Shown piece after piece: positions 49,376 through 57,792 of a stretch of 64,000 bases of DNA. The position numbers and the translations under genes are program-made. Within the stretch, counting starts at the first letter, position 1. Each line of letters opens with the position of its first letter. The DNA is from Streptosporangium saharense (GTDB lineage Bacteria; Actinomycetota; Actinomycetes; Streptosporangiales; Streptosporangiaceae): assembly GCF_014203715.1 (NCBI RefSeq), contig NZ_JACHJP010000005.1:483877-547876 (forward strand), written 5' to 3'. Below the pieces are notes generated by a model, which was not told where the DNA came from, did not search any database, and saw only the letters and a list, made by a program, of their open reading frames with translations.

Positions 49376-49790
49376 GCCCTTTCACATACACAGCGCTTCC
49401 ATATAGGCGGCCCTTCCACATAGGCGGTGCCTGCCATATACGTGTTCCTCCCATGCGGGTGGTCCTTCGGTATGCGTGCCTCTTCCGTCCGTGGTCTCTG
49501 GGCGCACGGCCAAGCCCGTCCGAGTACGCGGTTGAACGTACGGCCCTTCCATACAGCGGTTCTTTTGCACACGGCCCTTTGGGACATGCCGTCTTTCTGA
49601 CACGCGGTTTTCCGGACACGCGACGGTGCATGGTTCTTCCGGAAGGCCGTGATCTCCGAAGCATCGTCGGCCCTCCGAACGCATGACCTCGCGCGTACGG
49701 CCAAGCCCTCCAGAACACGCTGGACCCCCTACGGGCACGGGGTTTCTCGTGTGCGGCCGAGTCCCTCCGAGCGCATGACCAAGAACCGGG
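49376..49790. repeat. Degenerate ~17-bp tandem repeat array
   Basis: Roughly twenty imperfect units of 16-20 bp, with a loose consensus CCCTTCCNACACGCGG, e.g. CCTTCCACATAGGCGG at 49412 and CCTTCCATACAGCGG at 49544. Unit spacing of 17-18 bp is clearest at 49399-49470. Minus-strand frames are open here only because of composition; the non-triplet period argues against coding. No gene is called. Confidence 0.6.
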
Positions 49791-50048
49791 ACGGCCGAGA
49801 ACAGGAGCGGCCAACCGGGCTGGTCAGAGCACGAAGAGGATCAGGAGGCGCCGGAACGATCAAGGATGCTCGGGGGTAGCCATGGGTAGCCGGGTCGGCG
49901 GCTTCTCCATGGCTCCCAGTTCTCAGAGCGCTGTGGAGAGAACGGTTTCGCGAACAAGTGTCGTCGTGAACGAGTCGTGGTTTTGAAACGTCGCGAATGT
50001 CGTGAATAGAGTGTTATTTCGTAATATGAGAGAAATTCAGAGAGGGCG
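49791..50048. other. Gene-free stretch ahead of the ABC1 kinase 3' end
   Basis: No coding region supported. It contains an 8-bp inverted repeat AGCCATGG/CCATGGCT around 49877-49912 and an AT-rich part (49980-50035), just past the end of the minus-strand kinase gene. Confidence 0.4.
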
Positions 50049-51386
50049 TCAGCTCGCGGCCATCGCCTGTTCTTCTGGGTCTTCTTCGACGAAGCCGGGA
50101 ACCCAGCGGATCACTTCCGCGCGGAAGCGAGCCGTGGCACCGAGCTGACAGAGCACGCCCAACCCCGCCGCGTGCACACGGTGGATGAGGACGTACGAAA
50201 CCGGCAGGTTGAGCTGGCGTGCCACGTTTCCCGGGCGCAGGTCCGTCACCGTGGCGGCCTGCTCCTGCAGCCACTCGCGGCTGAAGGTGAACTCCTCGAC
50301 CGCGGTCGGCTCGACGTAGGGAGCGAGGAAGGCCCGCAGCGCCTCGGGGTCAACCTCGATGTGGGGGAGGATGAACCCCTCGTCGCGCAGCCCCTGGATC
50401 ACGTTCTCCATGTCGCCGTTGTTGAAGATCCGGGTGAGCTTCCCGAAGGCCGGGGGATAGCCGTCGGGCAGCCGGTTGACCGCGCCGAAGTCGAGCACGC
50501 ACAACCGCCCGTCCTCGACGACGCGGAAGTTTCCCGGATGGGGATCGGCGTGGAGCATGCCGACCCGTGCGGGTGAGCTGAACAGGAACCGGACCAACTG
50601 GAGCCCGGCGCGGTCACGCTCCTGCTTGGTGCCGTCGGTGATGATCCGCGACAGCGGGATGCCGTCAACCCACTCGGAGACGAGCACCTGCTCGTTGGCG
50701 GCGATGACGTCCGGGATCAGGAAGTCGGGGTCGTCCTTGAACTCAAGGGCGAAGGCGTGCTGGGCCTCGGCCTCCCGCAGGTAGTCGAGCTCCTCGGCGA
50801 TCCGCTCGCGCAGCTCGCTGAGGACGGCCTTGATGTCGAGCCCGGGAAGCAGCACCCCGAAGAGCTTGCCGAGCCTGGCGAGCTGGTTGAAGTCGGACAG
50901 CAGGGCCTTGCCGGCGCCGGGATACTGGATCTTGACGGCGACCGTCCTGCCGTCGTGCCAGACGGCCCTGTGCACCTGCCCGATCGACGCGGCCGCGGTC
51001 GGCCGGTCCTCGAACGACTGGAAGTTCTCCCGCCAGTCGTCACCCAACTGCTCGACGAGCACCTTGTGCACGGTCGAGGCGGGCAGCGGCGGCGCGGCGT
51101 CCTGGAGCCTGGTGAGGGTCGCCCGGTAGGGACCGACGACCTCGGAGGGCAGCGCGGCCTCGAAGATGGACAACGCCTGGCCGAGCTTCATCGCCCCGCC
51201 CTTGAGCTCCCCCAGGACCTTGAAGATCTGCTCGGCGGTGCGCTCCTGTATCTCCTGGGCGACGATCTCCGCGGACTTGCCCCCGATCCGTTTCCCCAGT
51301 CCAAGGGCGGTACGGCCGGCGAATCCAATCGGCAGGGCCGCCAGCTTGGCGGATCGCGCGACAGCGCGGCGCGGAAGGTCACTCAC
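50049..51386 (-). CDS. ABC1/UbiB-family atypical kinase (MABP-1-like)
   Basis: 445 residues from the GTG at 51386, giving the start SDLPRRAVARSAKLAALPIG that resembles the mycobacterial protein; longer in-frame extensions run through the gap before the ThiF gene. Family marks: the KxGQ motif MKLGQALS, the Ala-rich loop PTAAASIGQVH in place of a Gly-rich loop, VAVKIQ, catalytic HADPHPGNF and LDFGAV. UbiB-like proteins have weak ATPase activity and support lipid or quinone metabolism. The M. tuberculosis relative (Rv3197) is next to whiB7 and linked to macrolide resistance, so the position here is meaningful. Second gene after thiF. Confidence 0.92.
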   Translation of the reverse strand: MSDLPRRAVARSAKLAALPIGFAGRTALGLGKRIGGKSAEIVAQEIQERTAEQIFKVLGELKGGAMKLGQALSIFEAALPSEVVGPYRATLTRLQDAAPPLPASTVHKVLVEQLGDDWRENFQSFEDRPTAAASIGQVHRAVWHDGRTVAVKIQYPGAGKALLSDFNQLARLGKLFGVLLPGLDIKAVLSELRERIAEELDYLREAEAQHAFALEFKDDPDFLIPDVIAANEQVLVSEWVDGIPLSRIITDGTKQERDRAGLQLVRFLFSSPARVGMLHADPHPGNFRVVEDGRLCVLDFGAVNRLPDGYPPAFGKLTRIFNNGDMENVIQGLRDEGFILPHIEVDPEALRAFLAPYVEPTAVEEFTFSREWLQEQAATVTDLRPGNVARQLNLPVSYVLIHRVHAAGLGVLCQLGATARFRAEVIRWVPGFVEEDPEEQAMAAS

Positions 51387-51447
51387 CTTGGCTCGCGGCG
51401 TATCCCCCGTGGTGAGACGCCGCTCCCTCCCTTCGGTGTGGTGTCTG

Positions 51448-52548
51448 TCAGCGGCTGGTAGCCGACGCGACCATTGTTGGCGAACCCAACTCGTTTCGGA
51501 AGCAACGACATCGAGGATGAACACTCCAGGATCGCCGCTCCCATCGCCAGTCTGGCAATACATCCGTTGTGCCGTTGGTCACAGTTGGCTCCTCCCCGTC
51601 GAGGAAATCAAGCACGTGGCCCGTCGCCATCGAGGCGACCAGAGACGACAGGGCCGCGCCACACCCGACCTCCCCCGCGGGAAAGCCACCGAGACAGGCG
51701 CTGACGACCGGCCACCCCGGATCGCGGTCGCGCCGCGTCAAATCTAGACACCGCAGACAGGTGCTTCGTCCAGGTAACACCAGGGGACCGACAGACCCGA
51801 GGCCCTCGTAGGCGGTGACGAGCAGGTGCGGGATCCGCCGGGCCATCAGCTCGCCGACCAGCATGTCGTCGAGGGGATCGACCGGCGCGAGCACCACCAG
51901 GTCGGGTGCCCTGGCGCCGTCGGCGAGGCGGGCCGCCCGTTCACCGGTCCACGCGGTGACGGAGGGCGCCAGTTGCCTGGCCAGCTCGATCGCGCCCTCC
52001 TGTCTGCTCGTGCCGACCTGCGCCGGGGTCAGGCCACCGGGCACGACGTCGCGGCCGCTGGCCGTACCGGGGTCGATGACGCACAGGCCGCCGACTCCGG
52101 AGGCGGCGAGCAGGGCGACGATCTGCGCGCCGACGCGGCCCGCGCCGTACACCCGGACCTGGGCGGCTCGTCTGCGCTCCAGCACGGCCAGGCCGCCGTC
52201 CGTCGTGTCGGGGGACAGGGAGAGCGCCTCCAGGTCGGGTTGGAGCAGGTCCCGTTCGGCGAGGGTGAGCAGGCGCAGCGGGCCGGGCGAGGCGGCGGCG
52301 TCGTCGACCAGGCCATGTTTGGTCAGCAGGTCGAGCAGGTCACGGCCGGTCTCCCGGCCGAGCCCCACCTCATCGGCCTCCGCGAGCACCTCCTCGACGT
52401 CGCGCACGCCGTCGAGGCCCTCGATCCAGTGGCGCACCTCGGGGTCCAGGTCGGCCAGTATCACCGCACGTCTGGAACGCAGACCGAACTGCAGGGTGTG
52501 CTCGTCGCGCATGACCCTGTGCAGGGCGGGCTTCAGACGTGGTCTCAT
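51448..52548 (-). CDS. ThiF/E1-like adenylation-fold protein
   Basis: 366 residues from the ATG at 52548 (AGAGGCGG upstream). The N-terminal ~130 residues (HTLQFGLRSRRAVILADLDPEV onward) form a PqqD-like/winged-helix-like region found in front of ThiF domains of peptide-modifying enzymes. The E1-like Rossmann part has VRVYGAGRVGAQIVALL and late zinc-type cysteines (CLRCLDL, HPRCRCF). An equivalent gene precedes the ABC1 kinase near mycobacterial whiB7. No peptide precursor or YcaO partner is seen, so a TOMM-type pathway is not supported here. Confidence 0.82.
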   Translation of the reverse strand: MRPRLKPALHRVMRDEHTLQFGLRSRRAVILADLDPEVRHWIEGLDGVRDVEEVLAEADEVGLGRETGRDLLDLLTKHGLVDDAAASPGPLRLLTLAERDLLQPDLEALSLSPDTTDGGLAVLERRRAAQVRVYGAGRVGAQIVALLAASGVGGLCVIDPGTASGRDVVPGGLTPAQVGTSRQEGAIELARQLAPSVTAWTGERAARLADGARAPDLVVLAPVDPLDDMLVGELMARRIPHLLVTAYEGLGSVGPLVLPGRSTCLRCLDLTRRDRDPGWPVVSACLGGFPAGEVGCGAALSSLVASMATGHVLDFLDGEEPTVTNGTTDVLPDWRWERRSWSVHPRCRCFRNELGSPTMVASATSR

Positions 52549-52677
52549 GTGACCGCCTCTCATCGAACCGAGGAGCCCGGAGGCTCGAAGGGGAGGACCC
52601 CGGGTGAACGCGATGCTCACCCAGTGATCCCGTGGCCGCCAGCGTGCCACGCCCCTGAAAGATCGCGAAGAGGTTTC

Positions 52678-52725
52678 CCGCCGCCTGTGGATAACCCACC
52701 CAGGCAACCGCCGCCTGTGGATAAC
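52678..52725. repeat. Two 18-bp direct repeats containing DnaA-box sequences
   Basis: CCGCCGCCTGTGGATAAC occurs at 52678-52695 and 52708-52725, exactly 30 bp apart. Each holds TGTGGATAA, the reverse complement of the consensus DnaA box TTATCCACA. They lie between the divergent thiF and enoyl-CoA hydratase genes. Confidence 0.8.
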
Positions 52726-52748
52726 TTTCGGTGTACTACGCTCCCGCC

Positions 52749-53534
52749 ATGGACGAGCTCTTGATCGACAGGCGTGACGACGGCGTCGTGGTGCTCACCC
52801 TGAACCACCCGGACCGGCGCAATTCGATGACGGACGGCATGACGGAGCAGTGGCGCCTGGCCATCTCTGATCTGCGCCGTGACAAGGACGTCCGGTGCGT
52901 GGTCGTCACCGGGGCGGGCAGCGCGTTCTGCTCGGGAGGGGACCTGTCCTGGCTCGCCGACCGGGGCGCGGAGAGTGTGCCCGCCCTGCGTGACCGGATG
53001 CTGGACTTCTACCGGACCTGGCTGTCCGTGGCCGATCTCGAGGTGCCGACCATCGCCGCGGTCAACGGCGCCGCCGTCGGTGCCGGACTGTGCCTGGCCC
53101 TGGCCTGCGACCTGGTCTACGCGGCGGAGGAGGCCAAGCTGCTCGCCCCCTTCACCTCGCTCGGCCTGCACCCGGGGATGGCGGCCACCTATCTGCTGCC
53201 CAGGGTCGCCGGGGTCGGGGTCGCCAGGGAGCTGCTGCTCACCGGCCGCACCGTGCTGGGCGCGGAGGCGGCGGCGTCCGGGCTGGTCACCAGGGCCTTT
53301 CCCCGGGAGACACTGATGGCACAGGTGCTGGAGATCGCTTCGAGGACCGCGGCGAATGCTCCCGTCGCCACCCGGCTCACCAAGGTCGCCCTCGCGGGCG
53401 GCGGACACGCCGATCTCGACGCCGCGCTGCGCTGGGAGTCCCTCGCCCAGCCGGTCACCATGGCCTCCGACGAACTGCTCGAAGGACTGGCGGCACAGCG
53501 GGAACGACGGGCCCCGAGATTCGGCGGCTCCTGA
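52749..53534 (+). CDS. Enoyl-CoA hydratase/isomerase family protein
   Basis: 261 residues from the ATG at 52749. Crotonase-fold marks: HPDRRNSMT, the oxyanion region FCSGGDLSWL, and NGAAVGAGLCLALACDLVYA. One of the two glutamates of classical hydratases is not obvious (the region GLHPGMAATYLLPR has Gly/Met where Glu is common), so isomerase or another crotonase activity is possible. It stands alone, promoter-proximal to the YgjP-like gene. Confidence 0.9.
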   Translation: MDELLIDRRDDGVVVLTLNHPDRRNSMTDGMTEQWRLAISDLRRDKDVRCVVVTGAGSAFCSGGDLSWLADRGAESVPALRDRMLDFYRTWLSVADLEVPTIAAVNGAAVGAGLCLALACDLVYAAEEAKLLAPFTSLGLHPGMAATYLLPRVAGVGVARELLLTGRTVLGAEAAASGLVTRAFPRETLMAQVLEIASRTAANAPVATRLTKVALAGGGHADLDAALRWESLAQPVTMASDELLEGLAAQRERRAPRFGGS

Positions 53535-53650
53535 GAGAACCGGCGACCGACCGGTTCGACGGACTCCAGCCATAACCGATCGGTCTTGCTGAACGTTCGA
53601 CGAACAGGGATTGACCAGCCAGAACGTGTTCGGCCCTCTGGTGTGAATTC

Positions 53651-54187
53651 GTGATTCTCGGCTACCGTTCATATGTGCCCCCCGAGACAGTCGAGGTCCG
53701 TCGAAGTTCTCGTCGCCGGCGGACTGTATCCGCATACCGCGACGGCGAGAAAACGATCGTGCTGCTCCCCGCAGGGCTGAGCAGTACCGACGAGGAGCAA
53801 TGGGTGCGCCGGATGCTCGACCGGCTGGCGGCCAAGGAGCAGCGAAGACGCCCCTCCGACGACGACCTCTTCGAGCGGGCGAGCGAGCTGTCGGCACGCT
53901 ATCTCGACGGGAGGGCCAAGCCGTCGAGCGTGCGCTGGGTCGACAACCAGCAGCATCGCTGGGGCTCGTGCACCCCCGATCACGGCACCATCAGGATCTC
54001 CACACGGCTCCGGGGCATGCCGTCGTGGGTGGTCGACTACGTGATCATGCACGAGCTGGTCCACCTGCTGGTGCCGAGCCACGGACCTCGTTTCTGGGCG
54101 CTGGTCGACCACTATCCCAAGGCCGAGCGGGCACGGGGCTTCCTTGAGGGGTTCTCCATGGCGGCGGGTGTCGCGGAGGAGTGTTGA
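53651..54187 (+). CDS. YgjP-like M48-type metallopeptidase
   Basis: 178 residues from a GTG. The zinc motif is HELVH (residues 134-138), followed by SHGPRFWALVDHYP, where the third His/Asp-type ligand region of the WLM/SprT-like group lies. The WGSCT motif (about 103) before it is typical of the DUF45/YgjP family. It is cytoplasmic, without signal peptide. Members are broadly conserved and poorly characterised. Its stop overlaps the start of the next gene (TTGA). Confidence 0.88.
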   Translation: MILGYRSYVPPETVEVRRSSRRRRTVSAYRDGEKTIVLLPAGLSSTDEEQWVRRMLDRLAAKEQRRRPSDDDLFERASELSARYLDGRAKPSSVRWVDNQQHRWGSCTPDHGTIRISTRLRGMPSWVVDYVIMHELVHLLVPSHGPRFWALVDHYPKAERARGFLEGFSMAAGVAEEC

Positions 54188-54810
54188 GCCCCGGCGACCG
54201 TACGGAGGAACGGCTGGTCGCGGTCGTCGTCACGGCGTCGATGTCGGCGGCGACCCCACCGGGGATCGACCCTCAGAGTTTCCTGACGGCCGTCGTCGAG
54301 GACACCTACGAGCTGGTCAGCGGTCTCGACTTCGTCACCCCGGCTCTCGTGACGAGTGTGCCCGGGCTTGAGGAGATCGTCTGGCCGGGCACCCCGGTCC
54401 TTGAGATCCCCGAGCTTTCCGGAGCCCCCCTGGTCAGGGCCGCCTTCGAGGCGCTTTCGGTGGCCGCGCCGTACGCCGGGCAGGTGGTTCTGCTGAGCGG
54501 GGACGCGCCGGATCTGCCGCCGTTGCTGATCGGCAAGCTCTTCCGCGCGCTCGGAAGCGCGGGATTGGCCGTCTGTCCTGCCGTGGAGGGAGGGGCCGTC
54601 GCGATCGGCGCGCGGACGCCCTGGCCCGGCTGGGCCGAGATCGGCTTCGACGACCCGGAGCCGGTCAGGACCCTGCGCGGGCTGGCCCCCGACTCCCAGC
54701 GGGTCGCGACCGGTCCCGGCTGGCACCGGCTGCGCGTCCCCGCCGACGTCCACAGGCTCGACCCCGGCCTTGAGGGCTGGGACAACACCCGCGCGCTGCT
54801 CTCCGTCTGA
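54184..54810 (+). CDS. GT-A-fold (nucleotidyltransferase-like) protein
   Basis: 208 residues if begun at the TTG at 54184 overlapping the upstream stop; a GTG at 54181 is equally close. The core VVLLSGDAPDLPPLLIGKLFRALGSA and the following CPAVEGGAVAIGAR resemble the DUF2064/MobA-like GT-A fold, with the metal-binding GDAPDLP standing in for the usual GSDxPxLP. Such proteins transfer sugars or nucleotides, but the start of the fold is diverged and catalysis is uncertain. Confidence 0.7.
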   Translation: MSPGDRTEERLVAVVVTASMSAATPPGIDPQSFLTAVVEDTYELVSGLDFVTPALVTSVPGLEEIVWPGTPVLEIPELSGAPLVRAAFEALSVAAPYAGQVVLLSGDAPDLPPLLIGKLFRALGSAGLAVCPAVEGGAVAIGARTPWPGWAEIGFDDPEPVRTLRGLAPDSQRVATGPGWHRLRVPADVHRLDPGLEGWDNTRALLSV

Positions 54811-54816
54811 GAAGAC

Positions 54817-55827
54817 TCAGATCCGGGGCAGGTCCAGGTTGGCGAAGACCGCCCTGTGGTCGGTGCCGGGGACGGTGTGGACGCTGACCTCCCGCACCCC
54901 GATCCGCTGGTCGATCACGACGTGGTCGATGGTGATGACCGGAGGGATCCTGTTGTTGGCGGGCCAGGTCGGGACGAGTCCCTGCCCGACCCGGTCGGCC
55001 GAGTCGGCGTAGCCCTGGTTGACGAAGCGGCGCAGCGCGGCGTGGTCGAGGCTGGCGTTGAAGTCACCGGCGAAGATCCGCAACCGGTCGGGGGAGGCGG
55101 CGGGGAAGGCGGCGAGTCCCGCGTTCCACTCGTGCACCTGACTGCCCAGCGGCGGGAAGGTGTGCACGTCCACGAACTCGATCTCCCCGAACCCGGGGAC
55201 GCTGAGCATGGCGACCGGCATGTTGTGCCCGATGGGCTGGAACAGTTCCTCCAACGGGGCGAGTGGATAGCGGGAGAAGATACCGCTGCCGCTCGCGCTC
55301 CAGGCCGTTTCCAGCACGCGGTGCGACATGACGTCCTTCAGCCCGGCCGCGTCGAGCTCCTCGACCATCCCCGGCGTCAGCTCCTGGGCGCTCAGCACGT
55401 CCGGCCGCAGCTTCCTGACCAGGTCCATCACCGCGCCGGGGTCGGCGTGACCGAACAGCATGTTGAGCGTGAGCACCCGCAGCGGCGTTCCCGAGGCCGC
55501 ATCGGCGGAGGCGAACGCGCGGGGCAGGACGCTGAACCCGAGCGCCGCCGTGGTGACCAACGCCACAGCGGTGGCCACGCGACGGCGGGTCGCCGCCGCC
55601 AGCAGCAGGGGCAGCAACGACCCCGCCGCGATGTACGGCGTCGCCGTCATGAGCTGCGCGGTGAGCGAACCGCGTTCGAGACCGGTGACCCTGGCGGCGG
55701 CCCAGGCCGCGAAGGGGGTGACGGCCGCCCAGACCAGGGCCTTGGGAACCCCGCGCGAGCGCCGTCGCCGTACCGGGGCCAGGATCGTTCCACCGGCTGT
55801 GTCCGTGCTCAAAGCGCCTCGATTCAC
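54817..55827 (-). CDS. Membrane-anchored endonuclease/exonuclease/phosphatase (EEP) protein
   Basis: 336 residues from a GTG. The N-terminal half has three hydrophobic helices (about 30-105). The EEP domain (about 115-336) has LRVLTLNMLFG, the metal-binding Glu in SAQELTP, AGDFNASLDH with the Asp-Phe-Asn motif, and GTDHRAVFA with the catalytic Asp-His pair. The domain lies after the third helix and probably faces outward. Substrates of this superfamily range from DNA to phosphoinositides; relatives with this topology are common in actinobacteria. Confidence 0.88.
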   Translation of the reverse strand: MNRGALSTDTAGGTILAPVRRRRSRGVPKALVWAAVTPFAAWAAARVTGLERGSLTAQLMTATPYIAAGSLLPLLLAAATRRRVATAVALVTTAALGFSVLPRAFASADAASGTPLRVLTLNMLFGHADPGAVMDLVRKLRPDVLSAQELTPGMVEELDAAGLKDVMSHRVLETAWSASGSGIFSRYPLAPLEELFQPIGHNMPVAMLSVPGFGEIEFVDVHTFPPLGSQVHEWNAGLAAFPAASPDRLRIFAGDFNASLDHAALRRFVNQGYADSADRVGQGLVPTWPANNRIPPVITIDHVVIDQRIGVREVSVHTVPGTDHRAVFANLDLPRI

Positions 55828-55884
55828 TCACCCACCCGACGTGGCGACCCTATCGACGGATCCGTGAGAGGAACATAAACCGGG

Positions 55885-56430
55885 TCAGGTCTGACGCATC
55901 ACCTCACGGGCACGCCTGGCCAGCCTGCGGGTCGCCTCGTCGGACAGCTCGGGGATCTCCTCGATCGGGAACCACCGCAGGTCGAGGGACTCGTCGCTGA
56001 TCACGGCCTCCACGTCGGCGGGGGCGACGGCACCGTACTCCACGTCGAGATGGTGACTGTGCGGCGGATGGCACCAGACCCGGTGGCGGTCGAGGGCGAG
56101 CGGACCGGGAAGCAGACGCAGCCCGGCGATGCCCGACTCCTCGGTGGCCTCCCGCAGCGCGACGCCGTCGAGCGAGACGTCCTCGCGCTCACAGTGCCCG
56201 CCCATGGGCAGCCACATCCCGGCCTTGGGGTGCAGCGTCAGCAGCACCCGCTCGCCGTCGTGGGAGATCACCGCGGTCGTGGCCGTCAGGTGGCCGGGGA
56301 CGCACTCACGCCACATCGCGTCCTCGTGGGTGTGCACGTGGTCGAGGAACTCCCTGCGCAGGGTCTCCTCCTCGGCCGTGGGCGCGTTCCAGGTCGCGAG
56401 CACCTCCCGCGCGTGCGCACGCAGGTTCAC
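55885..56430 (-). CDS. NUDIX hydrolase
   Basis: 181 residues; its GTG start overlaps the end of the DUF2342 gene by 4 bp. The NUDIX box is near-canonical in GGHCEREDVSLDGVALREATEESGI (G-x5-E-x7-REATEESG; Glu in REATEES present). TATTAVISHDGERVLLTLHPKAGMWLPMGGH precedes it. It likely hydrolyses nucleotide diphosphate derivatives. It is co-transcribed with DUF2342, in a head-to-tail order. Confidence 0.9.
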   Translation of the reverse strand: MNLRAHAREVLATWNAPTAEEETLRREFLDHVHTHEDAMWRECVPGHLTATTAVISHDGERVLLTLHPKAGMWLPMGGHCEREDVSLDGVALREATEESGIAGLRLLPGPLALDRHRVWCHPPHSHHLDVEYGAVAPADVEAVISDESLDLRWFPIEEIPELSDEATRRLARRAREVMRQT

Positions 56431-57710
56431 GCGGCGCCGTCCCGGGGGTCGTCGTCCTCGCCCTCGGGCTTCTTCTCGGGCAGTTCGCCGAGGGAGGACA
56501 GGTCCAGCTCGGGCTCGCCCCTGACGAAACGCTCAGGATCGTCCAGATCGTCCGCGGTCGGCATCAGGTCGGGGTGGTTCCACACCGCGTCCCGCCCGTC
56601 GACGCCCCGGTCGCGCTCGATCGCCTGCCACAGGGCGGTCGCCTCACGCAGGCGGCGAGGCCGCAGCTCCAGGCCGACGAGCGTGGCGAAGGTCTGCTCC
56701 GCGGGACCACCTGTCGCCCTGCGACGCCGTACGGTCTCGGCGAGGGCGGCCGAGGAGGGCAGCTTGCCGTCGGCGGCGCCGTCGACGACCGTGCCGACCC
56801 AGCCCTCGACCAGCGCCAGCATCGTCTCAAGGCGCGCCAGGGCGGCCTTCTGCCGGTCCGTCTCCTCGGGCTTGAGCAGGTTGCCGCCGCTCAGCACCTG
56901 CTGGAGCTGCTCGGGGTTGTTGATGTCGAGACCGCGTAGCTGCTCCTCCAGCGCGGACACGTCGACCGTTATGCCCCTGGCGTACTCCTCGACCGCGCCG
57001 AGCAGATGTGAGCGCAGCCACGGAACGTGCTGGAACAGCCGGTGGTGGGCGGCCTCGCGCAGCGCCAGGTAGATCCTGATCTCCTCGGCGGGCGTCTCAA
57101 GGCCCTGGCCGAAGGCGGCGATGCCACCGGGCAGCAGGGCGGCGTTCTCGGAGAGCGGAAGACCGATGTCCGTCGAGCCGACGACCTCGCGGGCGAGTGA
57201 GCCGAGGGCCTGGCCGATCTGCTGACCGACGAGCATGCTGCCCATCTGCTTCATCATGCCCATCAGCGGCCCGGCCATCGCCTGGGCCTCGGCGGGCAGG
57301 CCCGCGGCGCCGAGCGTGCCGCTCATGGTCTCGACCATGCGGGCCGCGACCGGGTCGCACAGCTGCCGCCACACCGGGACGGTCTTCTCGATCCACTCGG
57401 AACGGCTCCACGCCTGCGGGTTGTTCACCCCGCTGGGCAGCGCGGTCGCCTCGTTCAACCACAGGTCGGCGAGGTTGAGCGCGTCCACGATCTGACGTCG
57501 CTCGCCTTCCATGACACTCGGGTCGCCTTCCGCGGCCACGACGTGCCGAGCGATATTCTTCGCCATGTCCCAGTTGACGGGACCGGAGCTCTGCGGGGCG
57601 GACAGCATGTCGGCGAACTGACGCATGGCCGCCGCGATCTGCTCCGGGTCGCCGAACATGGCGAACGGATTCTCATTGGGGTCGTTTTCCCGACCTGGCA
57701 AGTCAGTCAC
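56427..57710 (-). CDS. DUF2342 zincin-like protein
   Basis: 427 residues from a GTG with AGGTAG upstream. The conserved core includes WLNEATALPSG, SEWIEKTVPVWRQL, the methionine-rich MKQMGSMLVGQQIGQALGSLA and the putative zinc-ligand segment REAAHHRLFQHVPWLR. The last ~40 residues are acidic (EKKPEGEDDDPRDG). The family is annotated as zincin-like metallopeptidases and, in some records, as linked to coenzyme F420 biosynthesis; the activity is not established. Rv3195 is the recalled mycobacterial counterpart. Confidence 0.92.
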   Translation of the reverse strand: MTDLPGRENDPNENPFAMFGDPEQIAAAMRQFADMLSAPQSSGPVNWDMAKNIARHVVAAEGDPSVMEGERRQIVDALNLADLWLNEATALPSGVNNPQAWSRSEWIEKTVPVWRQLCDPVAARMVETMSGTLGAAGLPAEAQAMAGPLMGMMKQMGSMLVGQQIGQALGSLAREVVGSTDIGLPLSENAALLPGGIAAFGQGLETPAEEIRIYLALREAAHHRLFQHVPWLRSHLLGAVEEYARGITVDVSALEEQLRGLDINNPEQLQQVLSGGNLLKPEETDRQKAALARLETMLALVEGWVGTVVDGAADGKLPSSAALAETVRRRRATGGPAEQTFATLVGLELRPRRLREATALWQAIERDRGVDGRDAVWNHPDLMPTADDLDDPERFVRGEPELDLSSLGELPEKKPEGEDDDPRDGAA

Positions 57711-57792
57711 CGCTCTACCTCGTGCAGGATGGAGGAGTCCACAACCGCCACGTTATCCGTCGCATGGTGGGTCAGTGCAAAGTGAGGACCTG

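Noticed and set aside
49200..49814. Minus-strand frame of 204 codons with repeat-like Lys/Gly/Arg segments
   Set aside because: Several overlapping frames are open in the same place and the repeat period is not a multiple of three, so this is non-coding repeat DNA.
51448..52548. TOMM/thiopeptide-type biosynthetic cluster around the ThiF protein
   Set aside because: No YcaO, dehydrogenase or precursor peptide nearby; the gene is part of a conserved whiB7 neighbourhood.
52678..52725. Chromosomal replication origin
   Set aside because: Only two boxes, and no dnaA, dnaN or gyrase genes nearby.
53591..53612. GTTCGACGAAC palindrome as a LexA/SOS box
   Set aside because: The half-sites face the wrong way and have a 1-bp spacer; the actinobacterial LexA box is of CGAAC-N4-GTTCG type.
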